From NCBI GenBank assembly GCA_018000455.1, contig JAGNJW010000004.1, forward strand, positions 186,001 through 250,000: DNA of 64,000 bases. The letters run 5' to 3'. The notes under the pieces were generated by a model, which was not told the origin of the DNA, did not search any database, and saw only the letters and a list, made by a program, of their open reading frames with translations. Position 1 is the stretch's first letter; each line of letters starts with the position of its first letter. This document shows, piece after piece, positions 12,457 to 21,116 of the stretch. This DNA comes from Acidobacteriota bacterium (GTDB taxonomy: Bacteria > Acidobacteriota > Vicinamibacteria > Vicinamibacterales > UBA2999). The position numbers and the translations under genes were made by a program.

Positions 12457-15400
12457 CTAGAACGAGTAGCGCACCATCACCTGGAAGCGATACACGTCGT
12501 TCAGGAACGAGGTGCTCTGCAGCGGCGTCGTCATCAGCTCGTTGTTGATGACCCGCAGCCGGTACTGCATACGGCCCTGCGCATCGGCGACGCCGCCCTG
12601 GGCCGTCGTCGGCACGGTGAGCGGCTGGTTCGAGATGAGGCGCTGGCCGACACCCCAGTCGCTGTTGAGCAGGTTGCCGAAGTTCAGGATGTCGGCGCGG
12701 ATCTGGAGGGAGTGCCGCCGGCCTCGGATGCTCGTGAACACGTCCTGAGCGATGCTCAAGTCCATGCGCTGAACCAAGGGCAGCAGCACGCCGCCACGCT
12801 CGGCGTACTTGCCCCGGCGCTTGGTCAGGTAGTCGTCCTGCGAGATGTAGGCGTCCCAGGCGGCCGCCTGTTCGGCCGCCGTATAGGTGCGCCCGCCGCT
12901 GGTGAAGGTCTGGAAGTTCATCTCCGACGGGTCGCGGTGCACGTAGAGCAGGTCGTTCGACGTGCCGCCGTCGCCGTTGATGTCGCCCGAGAAGGTGTAG
13001 GTGTCGACGCCGACGTTGCGCACCTCGTAGAAGAGCGACACCGACGAGCGGCCGAAGGCGAAGAAATCCTTCCCGAAGGTGCCGGTGGCGAAGAAGCGAT
13101 GGCCGGCCCGCCCGGTCGGCGAGAAGCCCACGCCCGGGTTGTTCGGGTCGCCCGCGTGCTGGTTGTTGTTCCACGAGCCGAAGGCGATCGACCCCGGGTC
13201 GACCGTATTCTTCGACTGACCGTAGCTGTAGGCCACCTTGACGAAGTTGCTGCCGAATCGACGGTCGAGCGACGACGCCAGGTTCCACGACGAACCCACG
13301 TCCTGGTTCTTCAGCACCACCGCATTGGCCACGGCGGCGTTGATGCGGTTCGAAGTCGACCACCTGGGACGCCCGTCGGCGCCGGCAAAAGCGGTGTTGG
13401 CCGGAGCGAGGTTGGCGTTGATGTAGTAGACGCCGTTCACGTCTTTGTTGTAGATGAACTCGGTGGTGTTCGTGACGCCGAGCGGCAGACGCTGGTCGAC
13501 CGCGAAGTTGGTGCGCCAGAGCTGCGGGAACTTGAAGTCGGGGTTGGTCAACGCCAGTTCGAAGCTGCTGGCCGGCGCACCGGACACGCTGGTCGGCTTG
13601 TAGTAGTTCGGATCCGGGTTGAACGGCCGCGCGAAGGTATTGTCGAGTTGCTCGAACCCCGTCAGGACGCCGGTATTGCCGATCTGGTTGGAGATCCACA
13701 CGTAGGCCGGCCGCCCGGTGAAGATGCCCGTGCCGCCGCGCACCTGCGTGTTGCGGTTCTCGTCCAACGCCCAGTTGAAGCCCACGCGCGGCGACCACAG
13801 GATATTGGGGTCGGGCAGCTTGCCGCTGTCGTACTGCACGGGCTGCCCGTTTTCATCGCGGAAGCTGAGGCCGTCGGCCACTTCGTTGGTGTAGCCGGTG
13901 TCACCGAACTTCGGCACGTCGAAGCGCAGGCCCGCCGACAGCGTCAGGTTGTTGTTCGGACGCCACTCGTCCTGGATGTAGAGACCGCCGTAGAGCACCT
14001 CCAGCGGCTGCAGCGGCTTGTCCTGACCGGGGATGTTGTTCCAGCGCACCTGGAAGCGACGCAGGCTGACGGGCGAGGTGGTCCGGTTGGGATTGGCCAG
14101 GTAACCGTTGACGTCGGTGTAGAAGTCCTCGAGCGAGTTGTAGACGTAGGCGCTCTGCGAGCCCGGGAAGAAGACGTTCTCCGACCGGTAGCGCTCGAGG
14201 GTGCCGCCAACCGTCACCGTGTGGCGGTCGATGAACTTCATGAAGTTGTTCTGGATCTGGAACGTCTTGTAGCGCAGCTCGTTGTTGGGTGTGAAGGGCT
14301 CGGAGCCGAACGACGTGTAGGTCGTGGCGTTGTTCAGGATGTCGACCAGCGGGAACAGCTTGTCGATGGCGCCGCGGCTTTCGTCCTGCGACGTGAAGCC
14401 GACAATCAGCGAGTTCGCCATCGAACCACCGAACGTGGAGTTCCACTCGCCGACGCCAGACTTGATGTTCTCAAGAATCGTGTAGTTCGATCCGGAGAAG
14501 TTCAGCGACTGCGTGCTGGTGCGACGGTTGCCGAACCCGAGCGACGACGAGTTCGACTCGAGCACGTCAGTGGTCGAATCGAGCTGGATGTAGCGGGCGG
14601 TGAGCTTGTTCGAGCTGTTGAGGTTGTAGTCGAGCTTGGCGAGGTAGCGGTTGCCGGGCGTCTTGAAAGGGTATCCCTCGTACTTGCCCGGGTCGTATTG
14701 CAGGTTGCCGTTCAGGAATGTGGAGAGCGCGTTGAGATCGGAGGCCAGCACGCGCGTCATGTTGCCCACGGCCGGCGCCCCGCCTGGGTTGGCAGTGAAG
14801 GTGGTTCCCGGCTGCTTCAGAACTTCGCGGTCGGCGTTGCCGAAGAAGAACAGCTTGTTCTTCAGGATCGGACCACCGAGAAAGCCGCCGGTGTTGGTGA
14901 ACTCGAACGTGCCAGGGTTGAACGTGAGCCCCTTGGCTTCTTCGCCCACCATGCTCTCGTTGCGGAACTGCCGATAGAGAGAGCCGCTGAACTGGTTGGT
15001 GCCGCTGCGAGTCACCGTGTTCACGCCGGCGCCGACGAAGTTGCCCTGACGCACGTCGAAGGGCGCCACGTTGACCTGGATCTGCTCGACGGCGTAGGGC
15101 GAGATGGCTGCCACGCCCGTACGCTCGCCGGGGCTCGTGCCGAGCCCGAATGAGTTGTTGAAGGACGAGCCGTCGACGGTGATGTTGTTGAGCCGGCCGT
15201 CCTGGCCGGCGAAGGTCGCGCCGCTGGCCTGAGGTGTCAGGCGGGTGAAGTTCTCCAGCCGATTGCTGACGTTCGGTAGGTTCGCGATCTGCTCCAAAAC
15301 CACCGTGGTGGCGGCGCCCGTGCGGGTCGAGCTGAACACCTCCGAGGTGGAGGCGGTGACCGTGACCGTTTCGGTGACGGCGATCGAGCGGACGGTCACC

Positions 15401-15747
15401 GGCAGGTCGGTCGCCACACCGAGGTTCACCACGACGTTGTCCTGGGAGAAGGGCTCGAAGGCGTTGCCGTGGCCCTGATAGGCCACGGTCACCGAGTAGG
15501 GTCCGCCGATGCGCATGCCCGGCACGAGGAACCGGCCGTCGGCGCGGGTCGTGGCCTCGTAGGTCGAGCCCGACGGCACGTGTATGGCGATGACGTTGGC
15601 GCCTGCAACCGGTGCGCCCCCTTGATCGGTGACCACGCCGGCCAGCGAGCCGGTGGTCACGCCTTGGGCGCTGACTCCAGACGACGCGAACGCCAGCAGC
15701 ACCGCCAGCGCCACGAGCGATCTCAACGTGTGAACAACGAGCTTCAT
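12457..15747 (-). CDS. Oar-like TonB-dependent outer-membrane receptor
   Basis: 1096 residues. A signal peptide (ending GVSAQG, about residue 28) is followed by a carboxypeptidase-regulatory-like beta-sandwich (GSLAGVVTDQGGAPVAGANV, about 30-110), a plug domain (about 130-250, with LNNITVDGSSFNNSFG), and a long beta-barrel ending in a C-terminal Phe (MVRYSF), as outer-membrane proteins do. This architecture is characteristic of Acidobacteriota and Myxococcota receptors of the Oar type, thought to take up large or peptide/carbohydrate ligands. The substrate is unknown. It probably works with the TonB/ExbB/ExbD system just across the ureohydrolase gene. A GGGAGACC site precedes ATG 15747, and a TAGAGT hexamer (15783-15788) could be its -10. 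Confidence 0.93.
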   Translation of the reverse strand: MKLVVHTLRSLVALAVLLAFASSGVSAQGVTTGSLAGVVTDQGGAPVAGANVIAIHVPSGSTYEATTRADGRFLVPGMRIGGPYSVTVAYQGHGNAFEPFSQDNVVVNLGVATDLPVTVRSIAVTETVTVTASTSEVFSSTRTGAATTVVLEQIANLPNVSNRLENFTRLTPQASGATFAGQDGRLNNITVDGSSFNNSFGLGTSPGERTGVAAISPYAVEQIQVNVAPFDVRQGNFVGAGVNTVTRSGTNQFSGSLYRQFRNESMVGEEAKGLTFNPGTFEFTNTGGFLGGPILKNKLFFFGNADREVLKQPGTTFTANPGGAPAVGNMTRVLASDLNALSTFLNGNLQYDPGKYEGYPFKTPGNRYLAKLDYNLNSSNKLTARYIQLDSTTDVLESNSSSLGFGNRRTSTQSLNFSGSNYTILENIKSGVGEWNSTFGGSMANSLIVGFTSQDESRGAIDKLFPLVDILNNATTYTSFGSEPFTPNNELRYKTFQIQNNFMKFIDRHTVTVGGTLERYRSENVFFPGSQSAYVYNSLEDFYTDVNGYLANPNRTTSPVSLRRFQVRWNNIPGQDKPLQPLEVLYGGLYIQDEWRPNNNLTLSAGLRFDVPKFGDTGYTNEVADGLSFRDENGQPVQYDSGKLPDPNILWSPRVGFNWALDENRNTQVRGGTGIFTGRPAYVWISNQIGNTGVLTGFEQLDNTFARPFNPDPNYYKPTSVSGAPASSFELALTNPDFKFPQLWRTNFAVDQRLPLGVTNTTEFIYNKDVNGVYYINANLAPANTAFAGADGRPRWSTSNRINAAVANAVVLKNQDVGSSWNLASSLDRRFGSNFVKVAYSYGQSKNTVDPGSIAFGSWNNNQHAGDPNNPGVGFSPTGRAGHRFFATGTFGKDFFAFGRSSVSLFYEVRNVGVDTYTFSGDINGDGGTSNDLLYVHRDPSEMNFQTFTSGGRTYTAAEQAAAWDAYISQDDYLTKRRGKYAERGGVLLPLVQRMDLSIAQDVFTSIRGRRHSLQIRADILNFGNLLNSDWGVGQRLISNQPLTVPTTAQGGVADAQGRMQYRLRVINNELMTTPLQSTSFLNDVYRFQVMVRYSF

Positions 15748-15851
15748 ATGGTCTCCCTCATGGACGCATCTACAACCGTACTACTCTACCAAACGGCCAT
15801 GTCGTCCGGGCAAAAAGCCCGTTGGAACGCCGCCCTGTCTTCCGTGCCCAG

Positions 15852-15894
15852 AACAACAAAAGGGCCGTTCCGCCGGAGGAGGCGAAACAGCCCT
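15852..15894 (-). terminator. Intrinsic terminator of the TPR lipoprotein gene
   Basis: On the minus strand a 14 bp stem with two G-U pairs (AGGGCTGTTTCGCC against GGCGGAACGGCCCT, six-base loop) is followed by TTTGTTGTT. It lies 45 nt after the stop of the TPR gene and separates it from the receptor gene downstream. Confidence 0.8.
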
Positions 15895-15938
15895 GGTGTC
15901 GGATCCGGCCGGCGCGTTGTGGGCCGCACCGGCAAGCG

Positions 15939-16883
15939 TCAGCTAGCGGAAGTGTTCTTGGCCTTGCGCATCGCCTCGGCCTTGTCGCGCAGCTCGTCGG
16001 CCTCGCGAATCAACGCCTGCTGGCGGCGCGGATCCTTGATCAGATTGGCCTCGAGACGGAGGAGGAGGTTCTTGTAGGCAATCGCCTCCATGTAGTCACT
16101 CTTGATCTCGATGGCCTTGTCGACCGACTCGAGACCCTTCATGACCATGTCGAGCTTCTCGGCGTCCTTCAGGCGGAAGTCGCGGTAGGCCTTGTCCCAG
16201 TAGTAGGTCGAGACCGTGTAGTGCGCTTCCGGGTTGTTCGGTTCGATGGCCACGCGCTGGCTGAGCGCATCGATCGTCTTGTCGAACTCGCCCTGCCGGT
16301 TGTAGTAGCCAGCCAACTGCATGTAGACGGCAGGATCGCTGGGCTTGGCCTGCTTGGCCTTGAGGAAGGTCTCTTCGGCCAGCTCGTACTCGCCTGAGTT
16401 CTCATAGATCTGCGCCAACTGGAAGTAGTTGGCCGGATCTTCCGGATCGAGCGCGATCATCTGCTTGACGATCGGTTCGGCCATCGTCGGATCGTTCAGC
16501 TTGTCGGGACCGTAAGCGCTGACCAGGAACTCGAGCGAGCGCCGCTTCCAGAGCGGGTCGTCGATCTGCTCGCCGGCCAGCCTGTAATTCTCGATGGCCT
16601 TGGTCAGGAGGGCGTCGTTCTCGGGCTCGCCGACGCGGGTCGGCCGGTAGAGGTTGTCGAGCGAGTTGGCGAGGAAGAAGTGGCTGTAGGCGTTTTCAGG
16701 GTTGAGCTGGAGTGCCTCCTCGTACTTCGTCGCTGCAGCGCGCCAGTCACTGGCGGCGTAGAGCTTGTTGGCGTCCTTGAACGCCTTCTGGGCGCGAACT
16801 TGGTTGACCTGGCCGCACCCAGCGACCATGACGCCGAGTCCTACCGCCAGGGCCAGACCCGAGATCGAAGACCGGAGCTTCAT
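15939..16883 (-). CDS. TPR-repeat lipoprotein
   Basis: 314 residues. A lipoprotein signal has its lipobox VAGC with Cys23. Several tetratricopeptide repeats follow from about residue 35 to 240 (YAASDWRAAATKYEEALQLNPENA, ANYFQLAQIYENSGEYELAEETF, YMQLAGYYNRQGEFDKTIDAL). The C-terminal part is a helical, charged region. ATG 16883 is preferred over ATG 16898 because a purine-rich GGGGGGAAA site lies between them, placed correctly for 16883. TPR lipoproteins of this sort commonly act as scaffolds in the periplasm. The specific partner is not evident. Confidence 0.85.
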   Translation of the reverse strand: MKLRSSISGLALAVGLGVMVAGCGQVNQVRAQKAFKDANKLYAASDWRAAATKYEEALQLNPENAYSHFFLANSLDNLYRPTRVGEPENDALLTKAIENYRLAGEQIDDPLWKRRSLEFLVSAYGPDKLNDPTMAEPIVKQMIALDPEDPANYFQLAQIYENSGEYELAEETFLKAKQAKPSDPAVYMQLAGYYNRQGEFDKTIDALSQRVAIEPNNPEAHYTVSTYYWDKAYRDFRLKDAEKLDMVMKGLESVDKAIEIKSDYMEAIAYKNLLLRLEANLIKDPRRQQALIREADELRDKAEAMRKAKNTSAS

Positions 16884-17084
16884 CGTTTCCCCCCTCAAAA
16901 CCTTAGACTGCGTCGAGACCCCGTACGGAACGCTCGCCCCCGGGTTCGTCCGACAGGCACTTTACTGCGCCGCAGGGCGGAAAGTATAGCCAGTTCCCCC
17001 CAGCCCTCGCAAGGCGGCTGCTATGATGACGATTGCAGACGTTTCACTCTTTCCTTTAGACACCGAAACCGGTCGGATGGCTCA

Positions 17085-19250
17085 ATGATCCGCTTCGAGG
17101 ATCTCCTCGAAAAGGTCCGTACGTACAGCCCGGAGGGCGACCTCGAGCTGCTGCGAAAGGCCTACGTCTTCTCGGCCCTCGCGCACAAGGGGCAGGTACG
17201 GCACTCCGGAGAGCCGTATCTCATTCATCCGCTTGAGGTTTCTGACATTCTGGCCGACCAGCGACTGGACGTCGTCTGTGTCGCGTCGGGCCTGCTCCAC
17301 GACGTCATCGAAGACACCCTGGCGACCGTCGAGCGCATCAGCGAGCTCTTCGGGTCCGACATCGCCCACATCGTCGAGGGGCTCACCAAGATCAGCGCCA
17401 TCGAGTTCTCGTCGAGCGAGGAACGGCAGGCCGAGAACTTCCGCAAGATGCTGCTCGCGATGGTCGACGACATTCGCGTGATCTTCGTCAAGCTCGCCGA
17501 CCGCCTCCACAACATGCGCACGCTGGAGTTCATGCCGGAGGAAAAACGGCCCCGCGTGGCCCAGGAAACGCTCGATATCTACGCCCCGATCGCCGGCCGG
17601 CTCGGCATGAGCAAGATGAAGAACGAGCTCGAGGAACTCGCCTTCATGCACCTCGAGCCGCAGGCCTACCAGTCGCTGCGCTCCCGCGTCGACGCCAAGC
17701 GGGCCGCGACCGAAGGGGTCATCGATGAACTGACGGCGGCCATCCGCACCAAGCTGGCGGCCGCCGAGGTGCCGGTCGTCGCCGTCGACGGCCGGGTCAA
17801 GCGGCTCTACAGTATCTGGCTCAAGCTCCGCCGCCAGAAGATCGATCTGGATCAGGTCTACGACTTCGTCGCCATCCGGATCGTGACGCCCTCGGTGAAG
17901 GACTGCTACGCCGCCCTCGGCATCATCCATCAGGCGTGGTCGCCGGTGCCCGGCCGCATCAAGGATTTCATCGCCATGCCGCGGCCCAACGGCTACCAGT
18001 CGCTGCACACGTCGGTGGTGTCCGACCGCGGGGTGCCCTTCGAGGTGCAGATCCGCACCGAAGAGATGCACCATCACGCTGAAGACGGCATCGCCGCGCA
18101 CTGGAAGTACAAGGAAGGCCGCGTCGGCGCCGCGCGTGACGAACAGTATTTCCAGTGGATGCGGCAGCTTCTCGAGACGCACCAGGACGTGCGCGATTCG
18201 CAGGAGTTCCTCAACCATCTGAAGATCGACCTCTACCGCGAAGAGGTCTACACCTTCACGCCGGCCGGTCAGGTCAAGGTGCTGCCCGACGGCGCCACGC
18301 CGATCGACTTCGCGTACGCCGTGCACACCGACGTTGGTCACCGCTGCGTGGGGGCGCGTGTGAATGGGCGGATGGTGCCGCTGCGCACCCGCCTCAAGAA
18401 CGGCGACATCATCGAGATCATGACGGCCGCCGGCCACTCGCCAAGCCGCGACTGGCTGGGCGTGGTGAAGACGTCGCGGGCCCGCAGCAAGATCCGCCAG
18501 TTCATCCAGACCGAGGAGAACGTCCGCGCCATCGACGTCGGCCGCAAGCTGCTCGAGAAGGAAGCCAAGCGCTTCGACATACCGAAGGCGTCACTCGAAG
18601 AGGACGCTCTGGCTACGGCTGTCGCGGCTCTCGGCCTGGGCAAGGTCGATGAGTTGCTGGCGCAGGTCGGCTACGGCAAGGTGGCAGCGCGGCAGGTACT
18701 CGACGCGCTCGTGCCGGCAGGCCAGCTGAAGGAGCGCGCGCCGGACCATCCCGTGGTCTCGGCGGTGAAGCGCGTGCTGCGGCCTGGCGCCGCGGCGGCC
18801 GATCGCATCACCGTCAGCGGCGCCGACGACCTGATGGTGACACGCGCGCGCTGCTGCAGCCCGATCCGGGGCGAGAAGATCGTTGGCTACGTCACGCGCG
18901 GCAAAGGCGTGTCGGTGCACGCCGCGGCCTGTCCCAACGTGTTGAATCTGATGTACGACCCGCAACGCCGCATCGACGTGGAGTGGGACAGGGGTGGCGA
19001 CCCGGCGCCCTACACCGTGCGGCTGACGATGCTGGTCGAAGACCGCAAAGGCATGCTGGCAGCGCTCAGCGCCAGCATCGCCGACATCAACACCAACATC
19101 CTGACGCTCGAGGCCACGACCCGTGAGGAGAACAACGCCCGCATCGACGTCACGATCGAGATCAAAGACATGAAGCACCTCGAGAAGGTGATCAAGTCAC
19201 TGCGTAGCGTCGACGGCGTGCTCGATATCGAGCGCGCGACGAGGCGGTAA
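17085..19250 (+). CDS. spoT: Bifunctional (p)ppGpp synthetase/hydrolase (RelA/SpoT family)
   Basis: 721 residues, the full RSH layout. The N-terminal HD hydrolase domain has intact HDVIED (His72, Asp73, Glu76, Asp77). The synthetase domain carries RIKD near residue 291 and PRPNGYQSLHTS just after; the basic RxKD form is the one found in bifunctional enzymes. A TGS domain follows (VYTFTPAGQVKVLPDGAT, about 389-450), then a Cys-containing region (RARCCSPIRG) and a C-terminal ACT domain (about 645-720). It makes and degrades the stringent-response alarmone. The start at ATG 17085 fits the family N-terminus. dksA, encoding the alarmone's usual RNA-polymerase partner, is 1.3 kb downstream. Confidence 0.96.
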   Translation: MIRFEDLLEKVRTYSPEGDLELLRKAYVFSALAHKGQVRHSGEPYLIHPLEVSDILADQRLDVVCVASGLLHDVIEDTLATVERISELFGSDIAHIVEGLTKISAIEFSSSEERQAENFRKMLLAMVDDIRVIFVKLADRLHNMRTLEFMPEEKRPRVAQETLDIYAPIAGRLGMSKMKNELEELAFMHLEPQAYQSLRSRVDAKRAATEGVIDELTAAIRTKLAAAEVPVVAVDGRVKRLYSIWLKLRRQKIDLDQVYDFVAIRIVTPSVKDCYAALGIIHQAWSPVPGRIKDFIAMPRPNGYQSLHTSVVSDRGVPFEVQIRTEEMHHHAEDGIAAHWKYKEGRVGAARDEQYFQWMRQLLETHQDVRDSQEFLNHLKIDLYREEVYTFTPAGQVKVLPDGATPIDFAYAVHTDVGHRCVGARVNGRMVPLRTRLKNGDIIEIMTAAGHSPSRDWLGVVKTSRARSKIRQFIQTEENVRAIDVGRKLLEKEAKRFDIPKASLEEDALATAVAALGLGKVDELLAQVGYGKVAARQVLDALVPAGQLKERAPDHPVVSAVKRVLRPGAAAADRITVSGADDLMVTRARCCSPIRGEKIVGYVTRGKGVSVHAAACPNVLNLMYDPQRRIDVEWDRGGDPAPYTVRLTMLVEDRKGMLAALSASIADINTNILTLEATTREENNARIDVTIEIKDMKHLEKVIKSLRSVDGVLDIERATRR

Positions 19251-19268
19251 GACGCCCGCCAGACGACG

Positions 19269-19646
19269 TCAGTCGAGAACGGCGATGGCGTCGATCTCCA
19301 CCCGCACGTCGCGGGGGAGCCGGGCGACCTGCACCGTAGCGCGGGCGGGGTACGGCTGGGAAAAGTAGGTGGCGTAGATTTCGTTCACGGTCGCGAAGTC
19401 GCCCATGTCGGCCAGGTAAAGCGTCGTCTTGGCCACCTTGGAGAAGTCGGCACCGGCCGCCGTCAGCAGCCCGCGCATGTTCTCGAGCACCTGCACGGTC
19501 TGCTCGCGGATGCCGCCTTCCACGATGGTGCCATCGGTGCGGAGTGGAATCTGTCCCGACAGGAACACCAGCTGACCGACCGTCAGGGCCGCGGAGTAGG
19601 GACCGATGGCAGGGGCACCGCCAGGGGCGGCGATCGCGCGTCGCAT
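19269..19646 (-). CDS. ridA: RidA family 2-iminobutanoate/2-iminopropanoate deaminase
   Basis: 125 residues with the family hallmarks APAIGPYSAALTVG, VFLSGQIPL and the C-terminal YPARATVQVARLP, whose Arg contacts the substrate carboxylate in RidA. It hydrolyses reactive imines formed by PLP enzymes. It lies 4 nt downstream of rpmB on the same strand and is likely cotranscribed. It converges on the RSH gene with 18 nt between stops. Confidence 0.93.
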   Translation of the reverse strand: MRRAIAAPGGAPAIGPYSAALTVGQLVFLSGQIPLRTDGTIVEGGIREQTVQVLENMRGLLTAAGADFSKVAKTTLYLADMGDFATVNEIYATYFSQPYPARATVQVARLPRDVRVEIDAIAVLD

Positions 19647-19650
19647 TTGC

Positions 19651-19842
19651 TTAGGCGGCCTTGACGACCTTCTTCGAGCGGATGCAGCGGGTGCAGACGC
19701 GAATGCGCTTCGTGGCGCCGTTCACGACCGCGCGCACGGTCTGCAGATTCGGTTCGAAGCGGCGCGGGCCGACATTGTGGGCGTGGGACACCGTTCGTCC
19801 AACCACCGGGCCCTTGTCGCAGATTTCACAGCGTCTCGCCAT
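19651..19842 (-). CDS. rpmB: 50S ribosomal protein L28 (zinc-ribbon form)
   Basis: 63 residues beginning MARRCEICDKGP with the conserved SHAHN and RRFEPNLQ segments. Two CxxC pairs (CEIC near residue 5, CTRC near 51) indicate the zinc-binding version of L28, as opposed to the zinc-independent paralogue. The start at 19842 is preceded by GGAAGGTG, so a longer in-frame start at 19869 is not needed. It is a large-subunit ribosomal protein. Confidence 0.96.
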   Translation of the reverse strand: MARRCEICDKGPVVGRTVSHAHNVGPRRFEPNLQTVRAVVNGATKRIRVCTRCIRSKKVVKAA

Positions 19843-20555
19843 GACGGGAACACCTTCCAGAGACGTCACGGTCTCGTTTCAATCGAGCGTGACAAACCTC
19901 AAGCCTACCATGCCCCGCGGTTTTCGGCCAGATTCGGGCCACCGGTGATGCGTGCCCGGTTGACCTGCGCTTCGGTGCAGCCGGGGTCGCGCGAAACGGG
20001 CGAGTCCGGCCCAGGGCGACCGGAGCGTCAGCCCGCCGCCGCTGTCGACGTCCGCCGCCCCGGCTGACGACGTGCAGGGCTGCCGTCGACATCCTGGGCT
20101 CGTCCCGCGCGTGGTCCGAGGGTCACGGCGATCCGGTGTGGCTGGAGCGCCACAACCAGTGTAGTTTTGCCACCCGGTGCCGGCAGTTACTGTCGCCTGG
20201 TGACGTCGGACCGTCGCCCCAAACGGACACTCTGCGGCGAGAACCCAAATTGAGTAGCCGGCGTCTAATGCTGTGAACGGTGTTCGGACGACCTAGGCGC
20301 GACGAGTAGACTTTCCTGTAAACTGTTTATTTTCAGCAGTTACGAGCTAGTCATCCCCGGCATCACGGTCCTCGGAGATGAAGGATCCGTCGGAGTGATT
20401 GGTTTGTATACCGGACAGTCGTCATATTTCATTCGCCGTGCCGCCGCATAAACACATGGGGACACGACGTCTAACTGGGTACACCGATTGCATTCCAGGG
20501 AATCATTGCGATGTCCTCCCTGGGTTGAGGGATACGGAAGGAGCGGCAACAAGTC
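19843..20555. other. 713 bp region without a recognisable gene
   Basis: Lies between the divergent rpmB and dksA genes. It has no open frame with a protein-like composition, no tRNA and no clear consensus promoter. The left part is GC-rich; 20280-20460 is much AT-richer, with a small dyad GTAAACTG...CAGTTAC at about 20318-20340. A weak TTGGTT-N18-CATATT pair near 20399-20428 might drive dksA. The length is unusual for this compact window, and a small RNA or long leader is possible but not shown. Confidence 0.4.
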
Positions 20556-21011
20556 ATGGCCAAGGCAGCGAAGAAGAACGTGACAGCCACCGCGGTGCTC
20601 GACACGAGCAACCGTTACGATGAGCTGAAGGCGATGCTCGACGAACGGCGGCGCGTCATCCTGCAGGAAGTGCAGGGCAAGATTCGTGGCGTTCGCGCCG
20701 AAGGCGCCGACCGGCCGCACGACGATCCGGGTGAGACCGCCGAGGTCGACATCCAGGAAGACATCGAGTTCGCCCTCATTCAGATGAAGGCGGAAACGCT
20801 CAACAAAATCAACGAAGCGCTGGCTCGCCTCGACGAGGGACGCTACGGCCACTGCTACGAGTGCGGCGACGAGATCGCCGAAGCTCGGCTGCGCGCCCTC
20901 CCCTTCGCCGTTCGCTGCAAGGATTGCGAAGAAGAGCGTGAAGTCGCGATGCTGCGCGAGCGTACAATGTCGCGGCGCGGCTCGTCGGGCTTCTTCGACC
21001 TGCAGCGCTAG
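20556..21011 (+). CDS. dksA: DksA/TraR family zinc-finger transcription factor
   Basis: 151 residues. A coiled-coil N-terminal region (about 18-95) is followed by a C4 zinc finger CYECG...CKDC near residue 103-124 (two CxxC pairs 17 residues apart). Family members bind the secondary channel of RNA polymerase and act with ppGpp. The coiled-coil tip carries the acidic pair region DDPGETAEVD. A GGAAGGAG site precedes ATG 20556. The RSH enzyme at 17085-19250 would supply the alarmone. Confidence 0.92.
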   Translation: MAKAAKKNVTATAVLDTSNRYDELKAMLDERRRVILQEVQGKIRGVRAEGADRPHDDPGETAEVDIQEDIEFALIQMKAETLNKINEALARLDEGRYGHCYECGDEIAEARLRALPFAVRCKDCEEEREVAMLRERTMSRRGSSGFFDLQR

Positions 21012-21031
21012 GCGCTCAGGCTTTTCCGAAG

Positions 21032-21060
21032 CGCAGGCCCTGCCGCGTGCGGGGCCTGCG
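21032..21060 (+). terminator. Hairpin between dksA and lon
   Basis: A stem of 9 bp (CGCAGGCCC against GGGCCTGCG) with an 11-base loop, starting 20 nt after the dksA stop. There is no T-run, so termination is uncertain. Confidence 0.4.
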
Positions 21061-21116
21061 TCCCCCAGAAGCCCGGGCTCTCGGGCAGTTCCACTACGAC
21101 ACCGGAGGGATCGCCG

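Noticed and set aside
12712..15153. An 813-codon plus-strand open frame inside the receptor gene
   Set aside because: Antisense shadow of the TonB-dependent receptor, which has signal peptide, plug and barrel features on the minus strand.
16680..17084. N-terminal extension of the RSH protein by 135 codons
   Set aside because: The extension runs antisense to the TPR lipoprotein and is not protein-like; ATG 17085 gives the normal family N-terminus.
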